Program-made: the position numbers and the translations under genes
Notes under the pieces: model-generated
Seen by the model: only the letters and a program-made list of their open reading frames with translations
Databases searched by the model: none
Told to the model about the DNA's origin: nothing
Assembly: GCF_050633145.1 (NCBI RefSeq)
Contig: NZ_JBOEFY010000037.1
Span: 29,909-93,908, forward strand
DNA from: Kordia sp050633145
Lineage (GTDB): Bacteria > Bacteroidota > Bacteroidia > Flavobacteriales > Flavobacteriaceae
Reading direction: 5' to 3'
Length of the DNA: 64,000 nt
In this document: positions 24,332 through 32,621 of the stretch, in pieces
How positions within the stretch are numbered: the first letter of the stretch is position 1
Layout: each line of letters begins with the position of its first letter

Positions 24332-25039
24332 TTATAAAGAATTAGCATAGTTAATCAACTTAATCAAGTCTTTTTCTTTGGTAACTTTGATTTTATTCTC
24401 TTTGATGAATGCTTTAATTTCTTTTTGCTTGCTTGCAAATAATTTAATGATTGCCTTTTTCTTTCTTGGCAGTTTTACCGCAGTTCCATTATCACCATAT
24501 TCTATATAGAATTCACTTTTTTGCTCTTTATATTTTGCAGAACTTCCGTTGATACTACCATAAGCCGTACGTTTTACCTCCACAAACTTCTTTCTATCTT
24601 TTCTATATAATTTTATTTTTTTCCCAGTGGTCAACTGAATATAATATCCTAATTTATCTTCATTTTCACTTTCTACATATTCAAGAATTTTATATGTAAC
24701 GTTTCCTTTATTTAACTTTATAATATAACTTCTATTATTCTTATTCATGAACAACGTATCCGTATCTTGAATAACTTCCATTACATCTAAGGCTACATTA
24801 AAACGAACCATAAACACTTTATTTATTGGAGTAATCGTTGCAGAGTTAAAACTTTCATCATAGTAAGGCGTACCGTCAACATTGTTTTTATAAGTCTTTG
24901 CCATGTTTTTTTGCAATATTGCCTGCGTCGAAATGTCGTTGTGAAACATAGATGCTCTTCCTGCTTGAGAAAATACCGCTGTGCTTACTAAAATGATCCC
25001 ACAAAGGGCTATAAACTTTTTTCTGATGAGTAACTTCAT
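24332..25039 (-). CDS. Exported protein, tandem family member 4
   Basis: This 235-residue paralogue has a signal peptide ending near VFSQAGR and HNDISTQAILQKNMAKT. The block NKVFMVRFNVALDVMEVIQ is followed by KLGYYIQLTTGKKIKLYRKDRKKFVEVKR, KLPRKKKAIIKLFASKQKEIK and the terminal KLINYANSL. Most differences from member 3 are conservative. It lies directly behind atpC and its terminator, so the array begins here and expands away from atpDC. Confidence 0.82.
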   Translation of the reverse strand: MKLLIRKKFIALCGIILVSTAVFSQAGRASMFHNDISTQAILQKNMAKTYKNNVDGTPYYDESFNSATITPINKVFMVRFNVALDVMEVIQDTDTLFMNKNNRSYIIKLNKGNVTYKILEYVESENEDKLGYYIQLTTGKKIKLYRKDRKKFVEVKRTAYGSINGSSAKYKEQKSEFYIEYGDNGTAVKLPRKKKAIIKLFASKQKEIKAFIKENKIKVTKEKDLIKLINYANSL

Positions 25040-25177
25040 AACATTTTGATTTTATATGAGTGAGTTTACGAATTGAATCGTATTTATTTCTAATGATTTA
25101 TTCTATTTTTTTAACAGTAATATCAAATATCAGTCCAATTTTTTTCAAATATCGTGTTTTTTTATTTTTCAGCATAA

Positions 25178-25211
25178 AAAAAGCATCAAACAGTAAAGTT
25201 TGATGCTTTTT
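25178..25211. terminator. Terminator after atpC (cassette copy 3)
   Basis: Perfect 14-base stem AAAAAGCATCAAAC with its complement and loop AGTAAA. It is the cleanest of three related hairpins and probably the ancestral one, copied with the tandem genes. Confidence 0.9.
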
Positions 25212-25234
25212 TTTATTTTGATTGTATTTGCTAA

Positions 25235-25528
25235 TTAATCTGCTAATACAATAACTTTATTATCTTTCATTTCAATAGTACCAGAATTGATAGTCAAGGT
25301 CAATATTTTATCGTCATCATTGTGAGGAACTATTGATCCATGCAAATCATCAAATACTAAGTGTGACTGTGTATGTGTATGAATCTTCACCATTCCATCT
25401 TTTAAAAGCGATACAATTGGCGCGTGATTATTTAACATTTGAAAGTCACCATTAATTCCTGGTACAGTTACAGAATCTACTTCTGAACTGAATAAAGTTG
25501 CTTCTGGTGTAACAATTTCTAAATACAT
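25235..25528 (-). CDS. atpC: ATP synthase epsilon subunit (F1)
   Basis: The chosen start at 25528 (MYLEIVTPEATLFSSEVDSV) gives 97 residues, matching short Bacteroidota epsilon subunits that lack the long C-terminal helical hairpin. An upstream in-frame extension would only translate the CAAC-repeat spacer. The GINGDFQMLNNHAPIVSLL block is diagnostic. It is the central-stalk subunit of the F1 motor and pairs with atpD upstream on the same strand. Confidence 0.93.
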   Translation of the reverse strand: MYLEIVTPEATLFSSEVDSVTVPGINGDFQMLNNHAPIVSLLKDGMVKIHTHTQSHLVFDDLHGSIVPHNDDDKILTLTINSGTIEMKDNKVIVLAD

Positions 25529-25600
25529 ATGTTGTTGTTGTTGGTTGTTGGTTGCTCGTTGTTGGTTGACTAACAACTAAAAACTAGCAACTAGCAACAA
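25529..25600. repeat. CAAC-rich low-complexity spacer between atpD and atpC
   Basis: The minus strand consists largely of imperfect CAACAA/CAACC units, ending directly at the atpC start, preceded by GTTGCTAGTTGCTAG. It is simple-sequence DNA able to change length by slippage inside a two-gene operon. Confidence 0.8.
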
Positions 25601-25603
25601 TAA

Positions 25604-27112
25604 TTACGCTTCTGCAAGCATTTTCTCTCCAGCTTCAATAGCTTCTTCAATCGTTCCTTTTAAGTTAAAAGCAGCTTCAGGTAAGTGATCTAATTCTCCA
25701 TCCATAATCATGTTGAATCCTTTGATTGTCTCCTTAATATCTACTAATACACCTTTAAGACCAGTAAATTGCTCTGCTACGTGGAAAGGCTGAGATAAGA
25801 AACGTTGTACACGACGTGCACGTCCTACCGCCATTTTATCTTCTTCAGATAATTCTTCCATACCTAAGATGGCAATAATATCTTGTAATTCTTTGTAACG
25901 TTGTAACAACTCTTTTACTTTTTGTGCACAATCGTAGTGCTCATCACCTAAAATTTCAGCCGTTAAAATTCTTGATGTAGAATCTAATGGATCTACCGCT
26001 GGATAAATACCAAGTTCGGCAATTTTACGAGATAATACTGTTGTTGCATCCAAGTGAGCAAAGGTTGTCGCTGGTGCTGGATCCGTTAAATCATCCGCAG
26101 GTACGTAAACCGCCTGTACAGATGTAATAGATCCTTTTTTCGTTGATGTAATACGTTCCTGCATAGCTCCCATTTCAGTTGCTAATGTTGGTTGGTATCC
26201 TACCGCTGATGGCATACGTCCAAGAAGTGCTGATACCTCAGAACCTGCTTGTGTAAAACGGAAAATGTTATCTACGAAGAAAAGTACATCTTTTCCTTGT
26301 CCATCTCCTGCTCCATCACGGAAATATTCTGCAATTGTTAATCCTGATAAGGCAACTCGTGCACGTGCTCCAGGAGGCTCATTCATCTGTCCGAATACGA
26401 AAGTTGCTTTCGATTCTTTCATAGATTTTTTATCTACTTTAGATAAATCCCATCCACCTTCTTCCATAGAGTGCATAAAATCATCACCATACTTGATAAT
26501 TCCAGATTCTAACATCTCACGTAAAAGGTCATTTCCTTCACGTGTTCTTTCTCCTACTCCTGCGAATACAGAAAGTCCACCGTGTCCTTTTGCAATATTG
26601 TTAATTAACTCCTGAATTAATACAGTCTTACCTACTCCGGCACCACCAAATAAACCAATTTTACCACCTTTTGCATAAGGCTCAATTAAGTCAATTACTT
26701 TAATACCTGTAAATAATACTTCTGTAGAAGTTGATAAGTCTTCAAATTTTGGTGCTTCTCTGTGGATAGATAAACCGTCATCACCAGTTTTTGGCAATTC
26801 TCCTAATCCATCGATAGCATCTCCGATAACGTTAAATAATCGACCGTATACATCGTCGCCAATAGGCATTTTGATTGGGTTTCCAGTAGGATGTACATCT
26901 GTACCTCTACTTAGACCATCTGTAGAATCCATAGAAATTGTACGTACAGTATTTTCACCAACGTGAGATTGTACTTCTAGTACTAATTTTGTACCATCAG
27001 CTTTCGCTATTTCTAATGAATCGTAAATTCTTGGAAGTTCGTTCCCAGCGCTGAATTCTACATCAACAACAGGACCTATAATTTGTGCAACTTTACCTGT
27101 AACTTTTGACAT
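25604..27112 (-). CDS. atpD: ATP synthase beta subunit (F1)
   Basis: This catalytic F1 subunit has 502 residues, the normal length. The Walker A loop GGAGVGKTVLI lies at about residue 160. GERTREGNDL, the VALSGLTIAEYFRD block and the ATTFAHLDATTVLSR region are all intact. The atpDC pair stands apart from the other F-type genes, the usual Bacteroidota arrangement. A TATCTTTG box about 86 bases upstream is a candidate promoter. Confidence 0.98.
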   Translation of the reverse strand: MSKVTGKVAQIIGPVVDVEFSAGNELPRIYDSLEIAKADGTKLVLEVQSHVGENTVRTISMDSTDGLSRGTDVHPTGNPIKMPIGDDVYGRLFNVIGDAIDGLGELPKTGDDGLSIHREAPKFEDLSTSTEVLFTGIKVIDLIEPYAKGGKIGLFGGAGVGKTVLIQELINNIAKGHGGLSVFAGVGERTREGNDLLREMLESGIIKYGDDFMHSMEEGGWDLSKVDKKSMKESKATFVFGQMNEPPGARARVALSGLTIAEYFRDGAGDGQGKDVLFFVDNIFRFTQAGSEVSALLGRMPSAVGYQPTLATEMGAMQERITSTKKGSITSVQAVYVPADDLTDPAPATTFAHLDATTVLSRKIAELGIYPAVDPLDSTSRILTAEILGDEHYDCAQKVKELLQRYKELQDIIAILGMEELSEEDKMAVGRARRVQRFLSQPFHVAEQFTGLKGVLVDIKETIKGFNMIMDGELDHLPEAAFNLKGTIEEAIEAGEKMLAEA

Positions 27113-27197
27113 TACTTAAGTGTTTAATGTTTAGGTTATTAAATACCGAAAAACGAATTTCATATTTTATGCTAAAACATGACCTTTTTTCGCGGTG

Positions 27198-27205
27198 CAA
27201 AGATA
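27198..27205 (-). promoter_or_regulatory. Candidate -7 box of atpDC
   Basis: The minus strand reads TATCTTTG then CACC, an exact TAnnTTTG match in the 337-base gap between the divergent atpD and sigma-factor genes. No convincing -33 TTTG is present. The rest of the gap is AT-rich with nothing else identified. Confidence 0.5.
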
Positions 27206-27449
27206 TATTTTATTAATTAAAATAAGTAGTGTTTTGTGATGATTTTTAAAAATTCTCAAAAAACCCTTGATTATACATAGATTTCCTACGGTTCATATAA
27301 TTCCATAAATAAATAAAACCATCTTTTTTGGCTTTTTACTAACGATAAGTCTCTAAATTTATTTCTATATTTCCAGCATTATTTTTCTAGTTTTTAAGAT
27401 TAAACTGATTGGATTATGCATTCATAATGATTAATAGCATATTGATAGT

Positions 27450-28016
27450 ATGGCAGATAAATTAAGTAACTTTCTAAACACACTTTCCGAAGGAAATGAA
27501 GAAGATATTATTTCTCTTTATAAAGAAGTGTTTCCAAAAGTGTCGCATTTTATTGTTAGCAATAATGGTCGTATTGATGATGCCGAAGATATTTTTCAGA
27601 AAGCCTTGCTACAAATTATAGTTCGATATAGAAATGAACCTTTTGAAATTAAAACTTCTTTTGAGAATTATTTTTTTACTGTTTGCCGAAATTTATGGAG
27701 ACGCGAGTTGAATGTATCAAAATTTAAAGCAAAGCATGTTGACCATTTGGAAAATATTAGTGCTGTAGATGATGCTGCATTTTCTATTGTAGAACAAGAA
27801 CGCTACGAACTTTTTTCCGAGAAATTAGCACTATTATCAGAAAATTGCAAAAGTATCCTGAAACTGTTTTTTGCTAAAACATCATACGAAAGTATTATGC
27901 AAACACTACAGTATAATTCTGAAAACGTTGTACGACAACGAATTTTTAAATGCAAAAAACGATTGATTGAATTGATAAAGAAAGATCATAGATACGATGA
28001 TTTAAAAGATATATGA
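27450..28016 (+). CDS. RNA polymerase sigma factor, sigma-70 (ECF-like)
   Basis: The 188-residue protein has the layout of group-4 sigma factors. A region-2 segment (about 20-95) includes RIDDAEDIFQKALLQIIVRY, and a region-4 segment (about 120-180) includes LLSENCKSILKLFF and NVVRQRIFKCKKRLIELI. It lies at the head of a tight three-gene run with a membrane TPR protein and a CHAT protease, so it probably directs expression of that operon or of targets controlled by it. Confidence 0.88.
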   Translation: MADKLSNFLNTLSEGNEEDIISLYKEVFPKVSHFIVSNNGRIDDAEDIFQKALLQIIVRYRNEPFEIKTSFENYFFTVCRNLWRRELNVSKFKAKHVDHLENISAVDDAAFSIVEQERYELFSEKLALLSENCKSILKLFFAKTSYESIMQTLQYNSENVVRQRIFKCKKRLIELIKKDHRYDDLKDI

Positions 28017-28813
28017 TGATGGAAGACGACATATTAATAGCACGGTTTTTAAGAAATGAACTTTCTGACGAAGAGCAAGCTGCTTTTTTGAAACGACTAG
28101 AAAGCGATGACCTTTTTAAAGAACAAGTAAAGTTAGAGCAACAATTACTAAACCTTCTTGGTGAAACATATTGGAGTTATGCTATAAACGATACTAATAA
28201 AAGAATAGAAGCGTATAAAAACATTCTTAAGTCGGACGACACTCAAGAATTGAAAATTACTATTTCAAAAGCAATTGAAAGCTATAAGAGAAAGCAGTTA
28301 AAAGATGATAGAAAAGAAGCTTCTCCTCGTAAAGGCAATTTTCAACTTGCTATCCGCATTGCAGCCATATTTGTTATTCTTTGCTCACTTTTTTGGTACT
28401 TCTCAAACAATAGCATAGATCATAAAGCACTTACTGATGCAGCTTGGCAAAAAAATATTGGTTTAGATTTTACAGTAAGAAACGGTTCATCAGACAGCAC
28501 TAAAGCCACTTTAGCTAAAGCCTTACACCTTTATACAAACAAAGAGTATAATCAGGCTTTAAGCACATTAAAAGCTTACAGCGCTTCTTCTAATCATTAT
28601 AAAGATATTTTATTAGTCCGCGCTTTGTCTTATCACCAATTAAACAAAACAACAATTGCGTTTCAAACATTGGATAGTTTGGCAATATATGCTCCAGATA
28701 TTTCCAAATGGTACAAAGGTCTTATTCACTTAGAAAATGACGAATTAAAGAAAGCCGCTCAGTATTTAGAAATTCCCTCAACATCGAATCAAGAAATTAA
28801 ACTAAAGAAGTAA
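28013..28813 (+). CDS. Single-pass membrane protein with C-terminal TPR-like region, putative anti-sigma factor
   Basis: The gene overlaps the sigma gene by 4 bases (ATGA) and abuts the next gene with no spacer. The 266-residue protein has an acidic N-terminal helical part (LIARFLRNELSDEEQAAFLKRLE) resembling the cytoplasmic start of Bacteroidota anti-sigma proteins. A transmembrane helix lies at about 113-130 and a periplasmic TPR-like stretch follows (NKEYNQALSTLKAYSA, then LSYHQLNKTTIAFQTL). This suggests membrane sequestration of the sigma factor with periplasmic signal input. No zinc-binding anti-sigma motif is seen, so the role is inferred from order and topology. Confidence 0.75.
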   Translation: MMMEDDILIARFLRNELSDEEQAAFLKRLESDDLFKEQVKLEQQLLNLLGETYWSYAINDTNKRIEAYKNILKSDDTQELKITISKAIESYKRKQLKDDRKEASPRKGNFQLAIRIAAIFVILCSLFWYFSNNSIDHKALTDAAWQKNIGLDFTVRNGSSDSTKATLAKALHLYTNKEYNQALSTLKAYSASSNHYKDILLVRALSYHQLNKTTIAFQTLDSLAIYAPDISKWYKGLIHLENDELKKAAQYLEIPSTSNQEIKLKK

Positions 28814-31800
28814 ATGAGAAAAATTGTTTGTTTTATCTACATATTCATTTTAACAACAGCATGTTTCCAGCTTCATGCACAACAGAGCAATACAAGTTTA
28901 GATACTGATTTAACTAAAGGTAAAGAATTGCTGTTTTATGGAAAATATAAAGACGCAATTTTAGTATTTAATAAAGCACTGAAACAGGCTGAAAGCCTAG
29001 AAGATTCTATAAGCATTGCAGGCTGTTACAACGCACTTTCAAAAGCATATAACTATACTTCACAATTGAAAGAGTCTATGCTGTATGCAGAAAAAGCAAT
29101 GCAATACAGTCAAGGAGAACATATTACTCAGAAAAAAGAAGAAGCAGATGCACTTTTTAACTTAGGAATTGTACAAGGGCAAAAACGTTTCTCAAAAGAG
29201 TCGCTTGAAAATCATACAGCAGCATTAGAGATTAGGCAGACTTTTTTTAAAGATGATCTTTTTCAAATTGCCAACTCACATTTTAATGTTGGTGTTGCGT
29301 TACACCGACAAAGGCGCTTAGCGGAAGCAATGAAAAAATTTGAGACTACTTTGACTATAGAATTAAAAGACACGCCACAACGCAGCATATTACACGCTGA
29401 TATTTACGAAGCTATTGGATATATTAATTATGATCTTGGAAAGTTTGACAAAGCTCTTACTTTTTTTAAAAAGACATTGCATTTAGCACAACAAACTTAC
29501 GAGGACAATCACCCTTATTTCGGAAAGGTATATAATGAATTAGGAATGATTTATTCTATGAAGAATGAATTCAACAAAAGTTTAAAGTATTACAATAAAT
29601 CATTAAGCGTAAGCATTGCGAACCATGGCATAGATATGAGTGCCGATCAAGTACGTGTACATTTTAATATTGGCACGATATACGAAAAACTTGACATACA
29701 AGAGAAAGCAATATTTCACACAAAAAAATCACTTGCGATTGGCACTAAAATTTTAGGCGCAACACACCCGCAAATGTTTTATCCGTATAGTCAACTTGGG
29801 ACTATATATGGTGACGAACGTGGAATTCCGTATGTAGAAAAAGCGCTTGCTATTCTCTTGGGTTCTGATCCTGTGAACTTTGTTATTGTTTCTTTTCAAT
29901 ACGAATATTTAGCTAACATTTATTCTAAGGTTGAGAATTATCCTGAATCGCTAAAGTATATGGAAAAGACATTAGAACTTCGCTTGCAAATTTTTGGAGA
30001 ACGAAATATAAATACGATTCGCAGCTACAACAATTTAGCTAAAACATATGCGCAACTCAAGGAATTTGACAAGGCGTTATTGTATTGCGAAAAATCGATC
30101 GCTGCTAACACATTAAATATTGCAAGTCAACAGAATTTGACAGATTCTTTTACTTCTGTAAATTATGTAGATCAAAACTTTTTAGTTGAATCTGTAAAAA
30201 CAAAAGCAGATATTCTCGTTCTTTTGTATCAAGAACGTAAAGAAAAAAAACACCTTCTTGAAAGCATTAAATTGTATGATGAAGCTGATGCTTTGGCAAG
30301 TTTGACACGAAAGTCAAAACAAAATCATGATGACAGAATACAATTTTCCGAAACGGTAAAAGCTATTTATGCAAAAAATATACAAACGAAGCTTTTGCTA
30401 AGTGAAATTGAAAATAATACTTCTTCATTAGTTGAAACTTTTTATGCTTCTGAAAAAAGTAGATCGCATACATTGCGAGAACTACTAAAACAATCCGAAG
30501 TGAAACGAACTGTAAATATTCATACAGATATTATTTCGCTTGAAAAAACAATTAATATACAACTAGCAAAATTGCAGTCAGAAATTGTAAAAGAAGCTAC
30601 AGCGCTTAAAAGTGACTCCGTAAAAATATATCAGCTTGAAGGAAAAGTTTTTGATTTGACTAAACGAAAAGATTCACTTGAAAAACGTATTGAGATTGAT
30701 TTCCCAAAGTATTACAAACTAAAATATGAAGACACTGTTATTGAAATTTCAACCTTACAAGAAAAACTAAACGACAGCACAACACTTATTGAGTTTTTTA
30801 AGAATAAGAATGCAGTCTATACTTTTATCATTACAAAAAAATCGTTCCATGTAAAAAGAGTAGAGGTTGATGATTTAGATTCGAAAATTGAAGCATTAAA
30901 TAAAGCAATTACTGACAAGAATACTATTCAGTTTACAAAGTATGCTTCCAACTTATACACAGAATTACTCTCACCAATAAAGTCACATTTTGTAGGCAAT
31001 GAACTTATTATTATTCCTGATGAATCTTTATGGCATATACAGTTTGATTTGCTGTTGACAGAAGCAACTAAAGCGAACCAAAAGCCTGCATATTTACTAT
31101 ATAACTATGCAATAAGCTATGCAAATTCAGCTAGTTTATTATTTGATGAAACTGCAAAAAGCACAACTCATTTTTCAAATGAATGTGTTGCGTTTTCATA
31201 TACAAGCAAAGACACTATTCTAAAAAATAACAATACAATTGCTTTATCAAAATTGCGAAATACGCAGGTTGATTTACCTGGAACACGCAAAGAGATTCAG
31301 GAAATATCTAACATTTTAGAAGGCACTTATTTTTATGGCAACGCTGCAAATGAAATGAATTTTAAAAAGTATGCAGGTAATTCTAACATTCTACATTTAG
31401 CATTGCATGGTGATATTGATAATAACAACTCAAACAATTTGAAAATTTACTTTTCGGAAGGCAGCCCTAATGATGATGATAAGTTATTTGGTCATGAGTT
31501 ATATTCTTTACATATTCCGGCAAATTTAGTTGTGCTAAGTGCTTGCAATACTGGAAATGGTCAGATTAACAAAGTTGAAGGAATTCAAAGTTTAGGAAAT
31601 GCATTTCAATATGCAGGCGCAAAAAGTCTTTTGTTAAGTAGTTGGGAAATTTCAGATAAAACTACACCTGAAATTATGCGATATTTTTATGAACACATAA
31701 AAGGCGGAATGCCAAAACACAAAGCGCTACAACAGGCAAAAATTGACTTTTTACAAAATGCAGACACTTTTAATGCAGCGCCTTTTTATTGGGGAAGTTT

Positions 31801-31936
31801 TTATTTACTTGGAGACACAGCTCCAATTCCTTTTTCAACGTTCAATTACACTGTTTGGATCATTGGTATTGTTAGTAGCATTGTACTTTTTTTAATTGCG
31901 AGATCGTTTCTTAGAAGAAAAAATAATACCATTTAA
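28814..31936 (+). CDS. Exported TPR-CHAT protease with C-terminal membrane anchor
   Basis: This 1040-residue protein has a signal peptide (to QLHAQQ), about ten TPR repeats (about 30-440), a coiled-coil linker (about 520-620) and a CHAT caspase-like domain (about 680-1010). A single C-terminal helix (about 1013-1033) precedes basic residues. The catalytic dyad is intact: His at about 865 (LHLALHGD) and Cys at about 911 (VVLSACNTGNG), followed by GIQSLGNAFQYAGA and WGSFYLLGD. The topology puts protease and TPRs in the periplasm. The start directly abuts the preceding gene. CHAT proteases act on partner proteins bound by the TPRs; the substrate here is unknown. A GG-leader peptide gene follows. 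Confidence 0.92.
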   Translation: MRKIVCFIYIFILTTACFQLHAQQSNTSLDTDLTKGKELLFYGKYKDAILVFNKALKQAESLEDSISIAGCYNALSKAYNYTSQLKESMLYAEKAMQYSQGEHITQKKEEADALFNLGIVQGQKRFSKESLENHTAALEIRQTFFKDDLFQIANSHFNVGVALHRQRRLAEAMKKFETTLTIELKDTPQRSILHADIYEAIGYINYDLGKFDKALTFFKKTLHLAQQTYEDNHPYFGKVYNELGMIYSMKNEFNKSLKYYNKSLSVSIANHGIDMSADQVRVHFNIGTIYEKLDIQEKAIFHTKKSLAIGTKILGATHPQMFYPYSQLGTIYGDERGIPYVEKALAILLGSDPVNFVIVSFQYEYLANIYSKVENYPESLKYMEKTLELRLQIFGERNINTIRSYNNLAKTYAQLKEFDKALLYCEKSIAANTLNIASQQNLTDSFTSVNYVDQNFLVESVKTKADILVLLYQERKEKKHLLESIKLYDEADALASLTRKSKQNHDDRIQFSETVKAIYAKNIQTKLLLSEIENNTSSLVETFYASEKSRSHTLRELLKQSEVKRTVNIHTDIISLEKTINIQLAKLQSEIVKEATALKSDSVKIYQLEGKVFDLTKRKDSLEKRIEIDFPKYYKLKYEDTVIEISTLQEKLNDSTTLIEFFKNKNAVYTFIITKKSFHVKRVEVDDLDSKIEALNKAITDKNTIQFTKYASNLYTELLSPIKSHFVGNELIIIPDESLWHIQFDLLLTEATKANQKPAYLLYNYAISYANSASLLFDETAKSTTHFSNECVAFSYTSKDTILKNNNTIALSKLRNTQVDLPGTRKEIQEISNILEGTYFYGNAANEMNFKKYAGNSNILHLALHGDIDNNNSNNLKIYFSEGSPNDDDKLFGHELYSLHIPANLVVLSACNTGNGQINKVEGIQSLGNAFQYAGAKSLLLSSWEISDKTTPEIMRYFYEHIKGGMPKHKALQQAKIDFLQNADTFNAAPFYWGSFYLLGDTAPIPFSTFNYTVWIIGIVSSIVLFLIARSFLRRKNNTI

Positions 31937-32319
31937 CATATTAAAAATCAATATTTTATGATTTTATTTCGTTTTTATTCAAAAAAAAGTGAAAAATACT
32001 GGGTAACAAATTCCATTTTTTGGAACTATAAGTTATGAGGGATAACTGTTTTAAAATTAAAAACACATTTATTTATACCATATACTTACTTTCAAACAAG
32101 TATTCACAAATTATTTATTCTTACCATAAAGCAGGCGGTTTTTATCGTTTCAACCTTGAAGCAAACACTGCAACTCTCTCTATTTTCAACCAAAAAGATA
32201 AAAAGAGTATTCGCGCAAAGCGAATTACTACTATTCAAAAATATTTTTTCGCGAAGAATAGACACAACTGTGAGTGTCTTTAAATGTTCACTTTAAGAAT
32301 TAACTATACAATTTAAATT
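31937..32319 (+). other. Intergenic region between the CHAT gene and a precursor peptide
   Basis: AT-rich DNA with no convincing gene; an open frame at 32035-32283 lacks coding character. It contains a small perfect hairpin ATTCGC-GCAAA-GCGAAT at 32209-32225. It also holds a stretch near 32158-32179 that matches the terminator arm at 9361-9380 almost base for base (TTGAAGCAAACACT then CAACTCT). Confidence 0.55.
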
Positions 32320-32508
32320 ATGAAAAAAAGAGATTTAAAATCATTAAGCCTTAACAAGAAATCAATTTCAAATTTTGATAACAGCGAATTAGTTGGAGGA
32401 ACAGGTGTAACTAACATTTTTGATTGTCCTTCAGTAAGAGTGAAGCCACATTGTATTTCTTATGAGTCATTCATTACAATATGTCAGTGTCCTTCAAACG
32501 TATGCTAA
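32320..32508 (+). CDS. RiPP precursor peptide, GG-leader, 62 aa
   Basis: The peptide starts MKKRDLKSLSLNKKSISNFD, with Gly-Gly at residues 26-27. A 35-residue core has five Cys (36, 44, 54, 56, 62) and several Ser and Thr, the densest ring-forming potential apart from the 62015 peptide. The leader is the closest of all to those at 6946 and 15838. It stands 383 bases downstream of the CHAT protease gene and before a terminator. No AraC regulator is adjacent, so its regulation may differ from the three regulator-linked loci. Confidence 0.87.
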   Translation: MKKRDLKSLSLNKKSISNFDNSELVGGTGVTNIFDCPSVRVKPHCISYESFITICQCPSNVC

Positions 32509-32554
32509 TTAAATATGTTTATAATTAAAGTGAATTGAATTCATTTTCTATAAA

Positions 32555-32584
32555 AAAATAGGCTGCCAATTGGCAGCCTATTTT
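32555..32584. terminator. Bidirectional terminator
   Basis: Perfect 15-base-pair palindrome centred on GGCTGCCAATTGGCAGCC with flanking A and T runs. It ends both the peptide gene at 32508 and the converging TonB receptor gene at 32622. Confidence 0.93.
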
Positions 32585-32621
32585 ATTTTATATGTTTTCG
32601 AAATATTTCTATTTGATTTTC

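Noticed and set aside
25529..25600. CRISPR-like repeats
   Set aside because: The units are only 3-7 bases with no spacers of constant length, so this is a simple repeat.
32035..32283. Possible 82-residue gene between the CHAT gene and the peptide
   Set aside because: No domain, no ribosome-binding context and low-complexity content. The DNA contains hairpins and a piece similar to a terminator.
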